A stretch of DNA of 64,000 nucleotides, taken from assembly GCF_024139115.2 (NCBI RefSeq), contig NC_085140.1:42688180-42752179 (forward strand), written 5' to 3'. Below, one piece after another: positions 1 through 11,929 of the stretch; within the stretch, counting starts at the first letter, position 1; each line of letters opens with the position of its first letter. The position numbers and the translations under genes were made by a program. Source of the stretch: Armigeres subalbatus. Its lineage: Eukaryota > Arthropoda > Insecta > Diptera > Culicidae. The notes under the pieces are model-generated. The model was given only the letters and a program-made list of their open reading frames with translations, had not been told where the DNA came from and made no database searches.

Positions 1-3000
1 GCGTGTGCAATTTTTTTTGCTGAATAAAGAAACATATGGGCTGGGCATCTAACGGATATAAATCAATCATGCTCGTACGTTTTAGCATATGCCCAATACT
101 AGGGAACCTTAGTTACCACGATTGTTTTTGCTTTCGTATCAACCCAGTGTACATTGAACTGTGTTCAAAGTTTAAAACGAAGAACACCAGCCACGCTTTT
201 GGCTCATGTTCTGTTCAGAATGCATCTCTGTGTCAAGGGATACCAAGTCAGATGTTTATTGTCCATTCTGTTTTGCATTTATAACTTTTAAATTCAACCA
301 AAAATTGTATTCGCAGTTTGTTCAGCTCACTGATCGAGATAATCTTGTGTGCGCTGCGAATAATGAATCATTTATTTGCCTCATTCACTTCACTGATTCA
401 GCAACTGATAAGAACCGTAACATCCCGCTAGACTACATGCACACAAGAATTTTTCATCGGAAATACTCGATAAGCATCTACCTACGATGCAACCCTTACA
501 TGCGTGTCATACCTACAAGCAACTTTAATAATCACTAAAACAGACAAGCCCTTCTAGTTATAATTTATTCGTCCTAATTGCATTCACTCTTTTCAAGGCG
601 ATCAACAGAACAAATTCTTCCCCTGACATGTTAGGTAGTAGAGAGAAAAATTCTCGTTGCGGTGGCCAATATGAAACGCCCACCTATCGTGTCTAAACGA
701 TGCCACTAGAATAAATAATCTTAGGGAAGGGCTCATCATCACAGAGCGGGTCGACACTCGGACGGTGATGATGGCATGGAGATGCATTTCAACGTCAAAG
801 ATTGCTACCCTCAGTTATGGTACTCAGCCACTTGAAGGTTCGAGGTAGGTAGATATAAATTATAATTTTCTTTAAATTAAATTGTCTAGTTTAAGTGGCA
901 TCCCGTTGAGGTTCGGTGTCGCCTCGTCACAAAGAAATAACATTTAGGATCAAAGCCCTCGACTCGCCCTGTATAGAAAACCCGGGTCATAAACAATTCT
1001 AATAATTACGCTGGAGCTCATAGGCATCTTCGGCCCAAATCGCCGCCACGCCGTATTAAATGTCGTACAGCATGTGTGCCTTCCCAACATTGATTTATGG
1101 TTGCCTAAATACCACGTGTCATAAGTGTTTCCATTCAATTTCTCCATTTACGTATGCATAGTTTGTTTTTCTGGTTTGAAGCCTTCCTATAATCGTCAGC
1201 GGACATTCGAACGAATAGTTCGGCTAGATTCATTATCACTGGAATGCTAATCCGACGAGAAGAAGATATGGCCGCCATTGCACTAAGGGCAGTATCTGTA
1301 CAAGCTGGCGGTCAAAATTGTTACTTGTAACCTGAATGCCCTGACTTAAGGGTGTGCAAGTACGAAGGCCTCTAATAGCGATAGTACATTCTATTTGGCT
1401 AGATTGATTTCTACATAACATTTTAACATGTTTTTATTTTACAAACATCATACTCAGATCGAAAACAAATTTCATGTGATAAAACTTCACAATAAATGTA
1501 TATTTGTTGTATAATGTGGATTAGTTTTAGTGGTTTTAGAATCACCTTCTAAGTACATTCCAAGCAATATCCCGTGGAAATGTTTAGCTATTTGCCATGT
1601 TGCTTAAACATTAATTAAGGTTAAGGTCTATTTTTATAATAACTTTTTTCAGCGCAAGACTGGTTCATCTCTGTTAAGGTTTAGCTTTTAAGTGCGGTTT
1701 TGATACAAGTTTCAAGCATAACTGTTTATTTTTAAATATCACAAATAGTCTTGCGAGAAAGGGTAAAATTAAACATCATTTGGGGATCATGAAGAAAGTT
1801 CAGCTCACGATTTCTTTGACGTGACGAATCTTCGAGTCAAACCAAAACATTCCAAAGAATATTCCGAATCAAAGGATAGCTTTCTTCTATAAGACTGGGT
1901 CAAATGTATCATTTGTCGAAAGGTAATGCACCAAGTTGTTTTTTGTTTTTGCATGAGTCATGCACAGGAAAAAACCTATTGTATTTGTCCACCAGTCACC
2001 CCATCGTGCGTCGATCAGGGAGAAAAACAACCAATTACGCGCTTGAAAGAATCACGTTTCCTACGAAATTGATTCAGCGACGTAGTCGCGCCGCGGCTCA
2101 TGTTCCGTTATAATCACCAACAGCCAACATAGATCACGATAATGAGACACGTGTCCACGCTGACTGGTGGAACCTGACAGGTGACTGTGCCACATCCTAA
2201 TCCAAACAATTTCCGAAAAATAAAATAGACAAACATACCCCCGTGGTACGAAATGATGCGTTTATGTGGCGTTTGATTCGTTTGTTTCGATTTGATTTGT
2301 TTTGCTTGGTGCAGTCGCGGCAAGTGGTAGTCACAACAAATGCTGGCTGTCTGTAGGCCTGATGTGGTAGAACGCATGTAGAAAGGCGTAGTGAAGTGTC
2401 AATCCCACCGACTGTGAGACACATTACTGGAATATCACGTTACATGGCTTCGTCGGTGGTTTGTATTACCTTTGCTTAGTTATGGAGAACAGCAAACATT
2501 CCTGATATTTCTCGGTAACAGCGGCGCTTACAGCAACTGCTACGCTTTCGAAAAAAAAAAATGCTAGTAATTGGTTACAGGCAACCAGCATTAGCATTGG
2601 GATTGCTGGAAATGTGATTGATTTACATTTTTGTTGCTTTCTATAGCAGACATATTTTGCTTAGAACAAATTTAAGCCGGTTGAATTACCGTCTGCATTT
2701 AATAGAGTAGGCGCAATAGGAGACTTTGTTTAGTCTTATTATCAGTGGACCACAAGCGTTGGAAAATCGATACGTATAAGAAACAAATTTACTTAGACAT
2801 AAAACAATAAGATTCAAAAAGCAACAATTGGGTAGATTTTCAGATTCCTACAATCCGATAAAACACACATATGGTATGGTTTTCTTACCAACGAACCACT
2901 TTATATAGGATGTTTCAATTATACGTTTTATCTTTGAGTAAAGACTGCATTCGGAATAAAATTTTGACTGAAACTAGCTAAGTATGTAATGTTTACGATT

Positions 3001-3287
3001 GCCGGATTTCATCACAATATGACAAGTGATTACCAAGATGTCATCGTATGAAGAGCAGTTAAAAAAATCAAATGTATGGAACCTTGGGATCTATTATTCG
3101 ACGATGTCAATGGTGGTGAGATCGTTTAATATCAAAAAGGCTTAGATGACTCAGCGGTGGGCAGGTAGAGACAAAAATCGAAGAGAGTTTAAGCGGTGGA
3201 GACCAGAAAGGTGTTGAGTCTGTTCATACGTCGGCTGAATTTTCTAAACAACGTGTCTAGGAAGAAGTCAAATGTGTCCATCTGCTG
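1..3287. other. Non-coding AT-rich stretch, nothing recognised
   Basis: About 3.3 kb of mixed AT-rich sequence. The open frames here are short, lack flanking splice signals I would trust, and match no family I know. I see no terminal inverted repeat pair, no tandem array and no retrotransposon domain. It may be intron or intergenic DNA with old, unrecognisable repeats. Confidence 0.5.
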
Positions 3288-3536
3288 GGCCCTCCTTAGC
3301 CGGCTACAAAGCAAGACCATGCTGAGGGTGGCTGGGTTCGATTCCCGGTGCCGGTCTAGGCAATTTTCGGATTGGAAATTGTCTTGACTTCGCTGGGCAT
3401 AAAAGTATCATCGTGTTGGCCTCATGATATACGAATGCAAAAAAGGTAACTGTGGAAGTGCTTAAGTGAACACTAAGCTGCGAGGCGGCTCTGTCCCAGT
3501 GTGGGGATGTAATGCTAATAATAATAATAATAATAA

Positions 3537-3567
<31 letters not shown>

Positions 3568-3607
3568 AAGAAGAAGAAGAAGAATAAGAAGAAGAAGAAG
3601 AAGAAGT
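3288..3607 (+). mobile_element. Feilai-type tRNA-derived SINE with internal deletions and AAG tail
   Basis: The sequence reads as a Feilai SINE of Aedes. There is a tRNA-like head, a pol III B box (GGGTTCGATTCCCGG near 3331-3347), the body containing CTGGGCATAAAAGTATCATC, and a 3' end at GGGGATGTAATGC followed by an AAT/AAG simple repeat. Compared with the fuller copy at 43309-43597 it lacks about 16 bp in the head, which removes most of the A box. It also lacks about 26 bp in the body between TAAC/TAACTG microhomologies. It is therefore probably unable to drive its own pol III transcription. The family assignment is from memory of the Feilai consensus. Confidence 0.85.
3519..3606 (+). repeat. 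AAT then AAG trinucleotide microsatellite
   Basis: A run of AAT units followed by about 20 AAG units, with one interrupting TAAG, forms the 3' tail of the SINE. Poly-Lys, poly-Arg and poly-Leu frames across it are simple consequences of the trinucleotide. Confidence 0.95.
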
Positions 3608-4084
3608 CCATCTGCTTTGTTCAAGAAACGATTAAACGTACTACATATTATCCACGACTACGTAATCCGAAAGATACCGAACCGGACGAACAAAACAAGG
3701 TGATCAAAATCTCCGCAGGCAAGCTGAAGCAAAGATTTTAAATATTACTAATAATATTTGGCTAAAGTATGACGCCGAGTTCAGAAGTATAATCCTTCTG
3801 TAATTGGCACACTGTAGTCTGTCACACGTCCAACCAGCAGATAGTTCTTCATCCTCCCATAATTTTCGAATAATGTGGTAGCAGGTGGCATCAGAACTCT
3901 TCAAAGTTTGAGAAGCTTGACCGGATTTTGAATCTTTTTTCTACTATTTTTTTAGCTCATCTAGGGCCTTCTTATCCTCATCCAGCGTTGGTGGTTGCAC
4001 GGGTAGACCGTCGTCGACTATGTTCAAACATATCTATGCAAGGACATAAAACTGTCTAGTTTTAAATAAACGTAAACTATTTCA
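3608..4084. other. Short non-coding spacer
   Basis: Sequence between the SINE tail and the repeats that start near 4085. I see no coding or mobile signature. Confidence 0.4.
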
Positions 4085-4372
4085 GGGTCTTCAAAACGTC
4101 CTGGAGCTTAAAACATGTGATCTATCCGGTAAACCAAGTCCTGAACGATGTATTCGTTCAACGCTAAATATATCAGCAGGTCCATTGAGCCGATAGGATT
4201 TCACTCATAACTTTCACAGGCTACTACAGACCTTTTCGGTTCTCCGAAATGTCCTGGACATACAATCTAGCTGATCAACCAAGTGTTGAATAATATATGC
4301 ATGTATCGCTAAATATCCAACGAGTTGATAGCATTCAACTCAATGGTTTCACAAGCTATAACAAACCTTTTT
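4085..4372 (+). repeat. Two diverged tandem copies of a ~145-bp unit
   Basis: Two consecutive blocks share landmarks in the same order. These are a GTCCTGGA motif, ACCAAGT followed by GAA, CGCTAAATAT, a GTTGA/CATTGAG segment, TTTCAC followed by CTA, and a closing CCTTTT. The first block ends near 4241 and the second near 4370, directly against the 24-bp minisatellite. Divergence is high, so this is an old duplication. Confidence 0.55.
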
Positions 4373-4373
4373 T

Positions 4374-5400
4374 CTGGAAGAACTTCCGGAGGAATTCCTG
4401 GAGGAGCTTCCGGAGGAATTTATGAAGGAACTTCCGGATGGTTTTTTTGGAGGAACTTCCGGAGGAATTCCTAGAGGAACATCCGCAGGAATTCCTGGAG
4501 GAACATCCGCAGGAATTCCTGGAGGAACATCCGCAGGAATTCCTGGAGGAACATCCGCAGGAATTCCTGGAGGAACATCCGCAGGAATTCCTGGAGGAAC
4601 ATCCGCAGGAATTCCTGGAGGAACATCCGGAGGAACTTTCCGATGAACTCCTGGAGGAACTTCCGGAGAAATTCCTGGAGCAACTTCTGGAGGAACTTTC
4701 GGAGGAATTCTCGGAGGAACTTCCGGAAAAATTCCTGGAGCAACTTCCGGAGGATTTTCTGTAGGAACTTCCGGAGGAATTCCTGGAGGAGCTACCGGAG
4801 GAATTCCCGGTGGAACTCCTGAAGGAACTCCCGGAGGAACTCCTGGAGGAACTCCCGGAGGAACTCCTGGAGGAACTCCCGGAGGAACTCCTGGAGGAAC
4901 TCCCGGAGGAATTCCTGGAGGAACTCCCGGAGGAACTCCTAGAGGAAATCCCGGAGGAACTCCTGGAGGAACTCCCGGAGGAACTCCTGGAGGAACTCCC
5001 GGAGGAACTCCTGGAGGAACTCCCGGAGGAATTCCTGGAGGAACTCCCGGAGGAATTCCTGGAGGAACTCCCGTAGGAACTCCCGGAGGAACTCCCGGAG
5101 GAACTCCTGGAGGAATTCCTGGAGGAATTCCTGGTGGAATTTCCGGAGGAATTCCTGGAGAAACTTTCAGAATCTTTCGGAGAATTTCCTGGAATATATT
5201 CCAGAGAATTTCGTGGAGGAACTTCCAGAAGAATTCCTGGAGGAGCTTCCGGAGGAATTCCTGGAGGAATACCTAGAAGAACTTCTGGAGAACTTGTTGA
5301 AGGAACTTCCGGAGGATTTCTTGGTGGAACTTCCGGAGGAATTCCTGGAGAAACTTCCAAAAAATACCTGGAGAAATTTCCGGAGAAATTCCTCGATAAT
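4374..5400 (+). repeat. 24-bp minisatellite, about 1 kb
   Basis: Tandem 24-bp units built from GGAATTCC-like and GGAACTTCC-like half-units. Sub-blocks are locally homogeneous. At about 4480-4640 there are seven near-identical units carrying ACATCCGCAGG. At about 4800-5110 the units alternate CTCCTGG and CTCCCGG. The block structure indicates recent local amplification or conversion. Because 24 is divisible by three, several frames stay open on both strands, including a 334-residue minus-strand frame of Ser/Arg/Gly/Asn; these are not genes. The same 24-bp theme appears at 5590-5900 and 19390-22800. Confidence 0.95.
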
Positions 5401-5589
5401 TCGAAAATCCGTGTAAAAAAACTCGTAAAAAATCTGGATGTATGCTTATTTAATATTTTTTTTATTTAATTAAAGACTCTTTAAATAGTTATTCGAGTCT
5501 GGTGTATGCTTATTGAACCGGTTTGGGAGTAAACCGATGATAAGGACAAAGCAAAAGTGCTGATTGATCTGGTAGGTACCTTGAGCAGA

Positions 5590-5900
5590 ACTCGAGAACG
5601 TTTTGCGGGTGAATTCATGGAGGAACTCCTAAGGAATTCTTGGAGGAACTTCCGAAGGAATTCCTGGAGGAACTTTCGAATGAATTCTGGAGGAACTTCC
5701 GGAGGAATTCCTGGAGAAACTGCCGGAGGAATTCCTGAAGGAACTTCTGAACGAATTCCTGGAATATCTTCCGGAGAATTTCCTGGAATATATTCCAGAG
5801 AAATTCGTGGAGGAACTTCCAGAAGAATTCCTGGAGGAGCTTCCGGAGGAATACCTAGAAGAACTTCTGGAGAACTTGTTGAAGGAACTTCCGGCGGAAG
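5590..5900 (+). repeat. Second block of the 24-bp minisatellite
   Basis: Same half-units as the array ending at 5400, separated from it by about 190 bp of non-repetitive AT-rich sequence. Its distal part (5785-5897) copies 5190-5320 almost unit for unit, including the distinctive GAATATATTCCAGAGAA and GGAGAACTTGTTGAAGG variants. The two blocks therefore share a segmental duplication or were split by an insertion. Confidence 0.9.
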
Positions 5901-6598
5901 CTTGAACGTTCAAGACGACTAAACTTGAGTTTTCAGTATAATCAAACAATGTGGTAAAGGAATTATTTGTTTTTAAAAAAAGTTATACGTTTTAATGTTT
6001 CCGTTGAGCATTTCGCTCTTTGAAGGAAGCACTATACTACACAATAGATTAGCATGCAACGTCCGTTGGCTCTGCCGAACACTTTTATTTACGAAAAGTG
6101 TTGCGACTGAAATGGAAATCGAACCCCCATTCCGCACCACAATGCAATGGAATTTCAGATTAATTTGTATACTGCTCTCAGAAGCGAAATATTCCAAAGG
6201 TATCCGATATCCGAGTCTTCAGGGATTAAACGAACTTGACCTTCGATATTTTCTCTGTAAAGCCAATATAGTGATGAACAATTTTGCTGAAGAAAGTGGG
6301 GCTCTCTTCTGTGATTCTACACAGCCAATTTAGTACGTTGGGCATACATGACCATGACCCATTGGGCCCGAAAGGGTTATATGGTACCAGCCGACTCCGA
6401 TTTTTCTCGTTTGCCACTCACTGGTGCTCGCTTTTACTGTGGTATTCTACCACAAACTGTTGACGCCACCAGATCCGTTGACATATCCTTCCTTTTCCAA
6501 TAAGCTTTGAACAATCCAGAGTCGCAATAGAAAAGCATTTTTATTCTCGAATTTTTAGGAATTTAATGCAAATTAATTGACCTACATCCTTGATTTCC
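5901..6598. other. Non-coding spacer
   Basis: Nothing recognised. The 112-residue plus-strand frame from 5995 and its antisense counterparts match no family known to me. Confidence 0.4.
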
Positions 6599-6832
6599 AA
6601 GGGTCTGTCACATTTAATTATTAAACTCAAGTTAAACTCAAAAGTGACAGCTCAACAATTATGCAATAAACCTGCTCGCAGAGCAGACTACTTTCGACAG
6701 ATATTGAATAATTTTGGTATCGATGCCTTATTGGTGTTGCTGGGTAGTACCAGCCATTCTTATGACGAGGTGATTTTTTAATTTTCGATCTGATCATTTT
6801 AAGTTAAATTCTCCAAATGAGACAGACCCCAA
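6599..6832. mobile_element. Probable MITE with GGGTCTGTC termini
   Basis: The left end reads AAGGGTCTGTCACATTTA and the right end is its imperfect inverse (CAAATGAGACAGACCCC). Just inside the left end are AACTCAAGTTAAACTCAAAAG, an inverse-related AAGTTAAATT near the right end, and an internal segment with GCTCGCAGAGCAGACTA. I recall similar dispersed elements in Aedes. I could not define a target duplication, so the exact ends are uncertain. Confidence 0.55.
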
Positions 6833-9800
6833 ATTAATTACAGAAATCAAACAAACGACTAAAGTAAAAAACTGCCGATTTGACTCACATATGCAATTAA
6901 CAATGGTAAATCGTCTATTGCGCTGAATGCTTTCATGTGACAAAAATTCGATGCCGTAATTTCATTTTGCCGATTTTTTCGCACTCCTCTTCGTAATATT
7001 TGGGATTCACTACAACGCACCGGCACCACCCATACCATCGAAACATTCGTAACCCTCAAACCTCCCGCAGTGTATGTGGCCATACTTCGAGCTATTAGGC
7101 GTTGATAAAATGCAATTCATGTAACGGTTCGTTAAACAAATCTGACTTACGAGCGGCTGTTCTGGAAGGTTTACCTTACTGCTTCAGCCAGCATCATCGT
7201 CGTTATTTTTTATATCAAGACAAGTACACAGAAACAGCAACAACTTTCTTATCCGGTGTCTGTGATCTTCGGATGTCTATTTCAGAAAGAATCTCTCATC
7301 GGATTCAGTCGGTGAAATCATCCTCTGGTTCCGGCAGGGTGAACGTGTAGATCGTTCAAAAACAAGCTAACACTTGATACGGTTTACCAAACCAACAAGA
7401 GGCTGATGCATATGCAATGCATTCTCGATGTCGTCGTACGTCAACAAAGATCAGAGCGTAGCGCAACTTTAGTCGGTGCCTCCAACTCATACCATTCGAT
7501 GTGATGGTGGCCCCATCATCCGTTCGTCGCCGTGTGCTTAATCTAAAGCGCCACAACTACCAACGTTTAGCGAAAACAGAAGCGTCTGCTAGGAAAACGT
7601 AAAGGTTCCTTGTCCTTTTATTGATTGCAAACTGCTTCACTTGGTCATTGCGATTTCTCGGAATAGTGTTGGCACCAATGTTCTTTACTGTGAGGTTTCT
7701 AAGCTAAATAATAGGATTTTTTTACTCTTAAATATTTGGTGACACTTATTATTCAAAAAAATGTTTGTGCTTTTGAAGATATCCATCAGCGGTCAACTTT
7801 TGTCGCATAGACGCATGCACATAGATGTTCAAAACAATCGGTAGGAAACCAGCTACTGCTTGTGATTCATCATTGCATAATTGATCCACCCCTTCTTTGC
7901 CAAAACATTCCCAACCGCCTATGAACCGACAGCCAAGTGTTTTGATCATCGTGGTTCGCGAATCGGTCGTTTCGTTGGCTGGCACGTTGCCCACGTTGGC
8001 ATGGACGAATGGTATCTGAGCTCAGCAGCACTAGCGTTTGAACGAGCCGCTCCACCACAAAGGCAGTCGCAAGGCCGAACGATGATGGTGGCGGGATGCG
8101 CGAGGAGCACGCAAGTGCGCACGCGGGGTGTGTTTGTGACGTATCGGCATCTAATTGTACGCGATTGGTTGGTTTTGGATCGCGCCACTTGCTTGCTCAT
8201 CGCTGCTCAACCGTCGTCGCGTCGTAGTCGTTGCGGTGGGAAGAGAAAATGTAGGCATTGCGCGTGAGACATCCATGGTGGTGATGATGATGACAGGGAG
8301 TTTTCCACCACTTTGGAGAGGAATGTTTGCAGACGACGATGGTAATGTTGCGGCTGTTTTGCGTAATACGATTAAAACAGTCTGCAAAAAAACTCGTGAC
8401 TTTGAAATTGTGGCTTTGAACAGCCCCAAATGGGAACTGAAATAGGTGAAGCGTGTAAAAAGTTTTCAATCGTCCAGCACCATTGCTGATCTTTGATGTG
8501 ACTGTCTGTGGTGTGGTGAACTGTCTTACGATTCTTGACGCGGTATTAATAACCACGGCAACGTTAGCAGAGACAGTAAAACTGAACGATGACCCGATGA
8601 CATCACTGAGTACGAACAACTGGCATGATAAAGGCTGACGAAAAAAGCAAACAACAATGATTAATGTTATTAATTAAACGAAGCCATTCGGTAGATGTGG
8701 GAGCTTTGCAACTGTAACACTGAAGTATGTTGATGTGGTAGTTGGTAATGGGTCGGTGGTAGGTTGGGTGGAATGCGTGTGATTCACTCGACTTTGATAG
8801 AGGCAGAAGCTCGGCGATCGCGTGATGTCGACCGTGATTTGTTTTTTATTTGCTACTTCTGTGTTATTGAGCGCAAGCTCGTGAGGATGAACTTGCAAAC
8901 CTGATAAGAATATCCGGATTTAGTGAGCATCGTTTGGAACGGGAAGAAAAATGTCTATTTATATTATTGATCGCACTCTTTTGAGGCATTATTGGGTTAC
9001 TGACACTTAAAAGGTCATTTAGTAAAAGAATAATCAGCCAAGTAATTTGTAACCATGAATAAATAGTCACATATGACCTCAAATAAGACATCCAGTATGG
9101 TTCCACAATTCAATCAGAATGATGAAGTTAAAGAAAAGAATATGTGCTAAATGAGTCAGTCACAACCTCAGCTTACAATAATGAATAAATATCGTCTGAC
9201 ACATTCTCCTAAAACGTTTCAATTTTGAAAAAAGACGAAACCTAAGTTAGACGTACAATAGGATCATTACTAATTGTTCTGCTTTGAGGAGTTTTACACA
9301 AAAAAAATAAAGAAATGAAAAATTCGTCAGAAATGTTTATTTGTTTAAAAAAGTTTTGCACAAAAAATATCATTAGGTATACAGTAAATAATTTAAAACC
9401 GTGGAGTACCGTCAACGGGGGTGTCATTGGGCCAAAATGTGGTATGTTCCAAGTAAATTGTTGCGGGAGGAAAGGGGGAGCTCTTGACCGATTCTTTGTA
9501 GCAGTTCGCAAACTCCAAGGTTTGGTGCGAGTACAGCTTTAAGCTGAAATATTTTATTAAATGAAGTGCATCTTATTAATATTTATAAAGAACTTACAAT
9601 TGTCGGTTATGAGCATTATAGATGTGCTCCCCTTTCTACTCTATACGTTTGTGCACAGTGTAAGTAACCTAATTTATAAATTGTAGGTTAGAATTAATTT
9701 GGCAATGAATTCAATTAGTAGCTACTAACTTTATGTATATTGGAGGTTTAGTTTTATGGATATAGTACTGGGTATAACAATATTAACTTGAATATGGATA

Positions 9801-10139
9801 TTTCCTCAGAATCAACTAGTTCACTTATTGAGGCTAACAAACACTACAAATATCATGATAGGTATAATGCAAAGCCAAACTAGTCAACTGACACTTTTCG
9901 GCCTTCCTCATTCTCCTCGCTTCAGCATCCCAATCAATCCAGTTATGATGACAGCGCTAACAGTGTTGGCATCAACATAAATGTTACAAAGCTCTAGTAG
10001 TTAAAATTGGAATCACGTTTTAATTTGTTTGGTAGTTTGGTTTGTATTTGTTTTGTACCGTACAAGCTTGAATAATAAATTTACCACTGTATGGGGAAAA
10101 ATAATAAATGAGGGAAATTCTTCAAAGTTATATGTTGTT
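6833..10139. other. Non-coding stretch with a GC-richer patch at 7.9-8.6 kb
   Basis: No recognisable protein domains. The 7.9-8.6 kb part is richer in GC and has overlapping open frames of 84-140 residues on both strands. They lack family matches, and the His run on the minus strand is a CATCAT microsatellite. At about 9405-9440 there is a single terminus of the GGGGTGTCATTGGGCC repeat family seen again at 10.14 and 37.06 kb. Confidence 0.4.
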
Positions 10140-10690
10140 CAAAATTGGCCCATTCTCACCCCTCATAGGGGGTGACATTGGGCCAAATAAAATAAAGTTC
10201 AGCGGTGACGATGCCTCGATTCAATCGTTTGGTTTCGGCTTAGTGTGATACACATTAAAAATAATTGCCTACATCAACCAAAGCGCATATTATTGGGCTT
10301 GGCCCAATCTCACCCCTTTTTAGCGTGCATTGCTCGCTGCTACGAAAAACCAGAACCGCTATATAAAATGTTCAAAAAAATTTGATAAAACAACAACAAA
10401 TTCTCTTAAAATGATAACCAGCCCAGTCAACACAAAATCGTATATAATGCAACATAAGATGCTAAAGTGGAGGCGATATACGTACATATTGTATGGGGAA
10501 GTACCTATATGGCCTCCACTTTAGCATCTTATGTGACATCATATACGATCTTGTGTTGACTGGGAGGTATCTATCGATCAAAAAACTAGTTATGTAATAG
10601 ATTTGAGGGGCATTACTGACACTATTTTCATACGGGTTCATTCGATGAATAGTTTTACATTCAAATTCCATGCATTATGGTACGAGCACA
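10140..10690 (+). repeat. Dispersed GGGTGACATTGGGCC repeat carrying a MITE
   Basis: The segment starts with a GGCCCATTCTCACCCC / GGGGTGACATTGGGCC pair. From about 10297 it matches the reverse complement of 37207-37467 nearly base for base. Landmarks are GGCCCAATCTCACCCC, TACGAAAAACCAGAACCG, AAAACTAGTTATGTAATAG and GGGGCATTACTGACACTAT. The only large difference is the 143-bp MITE at 10422-10564, absent from the 37 kb copy. Non-coding; superfamily not determined. Confidence 0.75.
10422..10564. mobile_element. 143-bp hairpin MITE (CCCAGTCAACACA family), copy 1
   Basis: Long inverted arms (CCCAGTCAACACAA ... TTGTGTTGACTGGG, about 60 bp each) around a short loop. Flanks are AG on both sides (10420-10421 and 10565-10566). 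The empty homologous site near 37345 carries a single AG, so the insertion made a 2-bp duplication. Near-identical to the copy at 33636-33778. Confidence 0.9.
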
Positions 10691-10771
10691 ATCGCTGGTC
10701 CATGTATGGATTAAAATAGCAGTTCTATATTCATAGCAACAACAAATGGCGCTGAAAAAACTTTGTGTTTA

Positions 10772-10925
10772 GGGAACATCCATAAAATACGTTACGCTTA
10801 GAGGGGGTTGCTTGAAGTGTGTCAATCCATACAATATTTAAAGATGCTTCATACAAAAAGTGTGACATAGGAAGGAGGGGCATTGAAAATTACCGTTTTT
10901 GCGTTACGTAATTAATGGATCTTTC
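10772..10925. mobile_element. Harbinger-type MITE, TTA duplication
   Basis: Inverted ends GGGAACATCCATAAAATACG and ACGTAATTAATGGATCTTTC, flanked by TTA on both sides (10769-10771 and 10926-10928). The ends and the 3-bp TWA duplication fit PIF/Harbinger MITEs. Related copies are at 49594, 49755 and 51437. Confidence 0.8.
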
Positions 10926-11646
10926 TTAATGATGAAATGAATATTTTTATTTTCAAAAGAATCACTCGGTGGCCAAAGTGATTCATACGCAATGTCATGC
11001 TCAGAATGGCGGGCAAACACCAGGTGAAAATGGTTCCTGATAGGGATCCGCAGGGGACAAGAAGGCGAAGTGCGTTGAAAGCAAGGTGGATCGATTTGAG
11101 GTCCCTTCGTGGACTGCAAAGTTAGCGACGTGCAACTACAGACCGAGTTGAATGTAGAAGAATTTTATGTATTGCAGAGGCCTTAGTTTGAATAAATCAA
11201 ATGAAATTAATTCCGATGTTAGAATGTCAAATAGTGCTATGCGATGAAAATCATCATTTTTTGTTATTTTTTTTTTCATGGATGTTCCGGAATTTTCGGA
11301 AGGCCACAACATCAAGTGCATTTGAAAAATCTTGGTGCTTAACGATAAAATTTTTAATAAAGTTCTCATTTTTTGGGATCCTCCAGATTTCTCAGAGGAC
11401 CACACGCCGCCGACAGTTTATGGCAATCTCCTTGAAACTCCAAAGAATTTCTCGCGAAAAAAGGTATTTTTCTTGAAAATTCCATTCCGTTGAAAAATCG
11501 AAAAAGCTTTTTGTAAAACTAAGAACTTTCATTGGAAATCCTGAAGAATTTCCTTCGATATCTCGAAAATACTACCGTTGAATTTTTTTGTAAATTTGCT
11601 TAAAAATTTGGAAGATGTTTTTGTAGAATTTAATAGAAAGGGACAG
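10926..11646. other. Non-coding stretch with decayed GGAATTTTC-rich repeats
   Basis: The right half (about 11280-11640) is full of AATTTTC/GAAATTC half-units with irregular spacing. It resembles a mutated relative of the 24-bp arrays. No coding signature. Confidence 0.4.
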
Positions 11647-11837
11647 GATCACCGTCTTTGACCAGAGGTCACACAAACTGAATACTTAACACTTAGCATT
11701 ATACAACGGACAGGACATTCACACAGCACCCAGTGAACCAGCGGAGCGTTTTCCGCTTCACGAAATGTTTTCTCCTTACTAGGGCGGGAATCAAACTCCC
11801 ACTCCATGGCTAGTAAATACGGCCACGAAGCCCACCA
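11647..11837 (-). mobile_element. tRNA-derived SINE, not Feilai
   Basis: On the minus strand the head reads GGTGGGCTTCGTGGCCG and then TACTAGCCATGG, which resembles an A box. A B-box-like GAGTTTGATTCCCGCC follows near 11783-11797, then a short body ending in GACCTCTGGTCAAAGACGG. This organisation is that of a pol III SINE. It differs from the two Feilai copies, and I do not know the family name. Confidence 0.6.
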
Positions 11838-11929
11838 GGTGCACATTCCAGAAATTTCCCGGGTAAATAATAAAGAATTTCCTTTCAAAATTTCTTTTTG
11901 TTGAAATCCACAGAATTTCACGTTGTAAT

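Noticed and set aside
3304..3703. Leu-, Lys- and Arg-rich frames
   Set aside because: Translations of a SINE tail made of AAT and AAG trinucleotides.
4356..5360. 334-residue minus-strand Ser/Arg-rich frame
   Set aside because: Same 24-bp period artefact in the first minisatellite.
7870..8619. Overlapping 84-140 residue frames on both strands
   Set aside because: No recognisable domain, and frames on both strands are similar in length. The His run is a CAT microsatellite.
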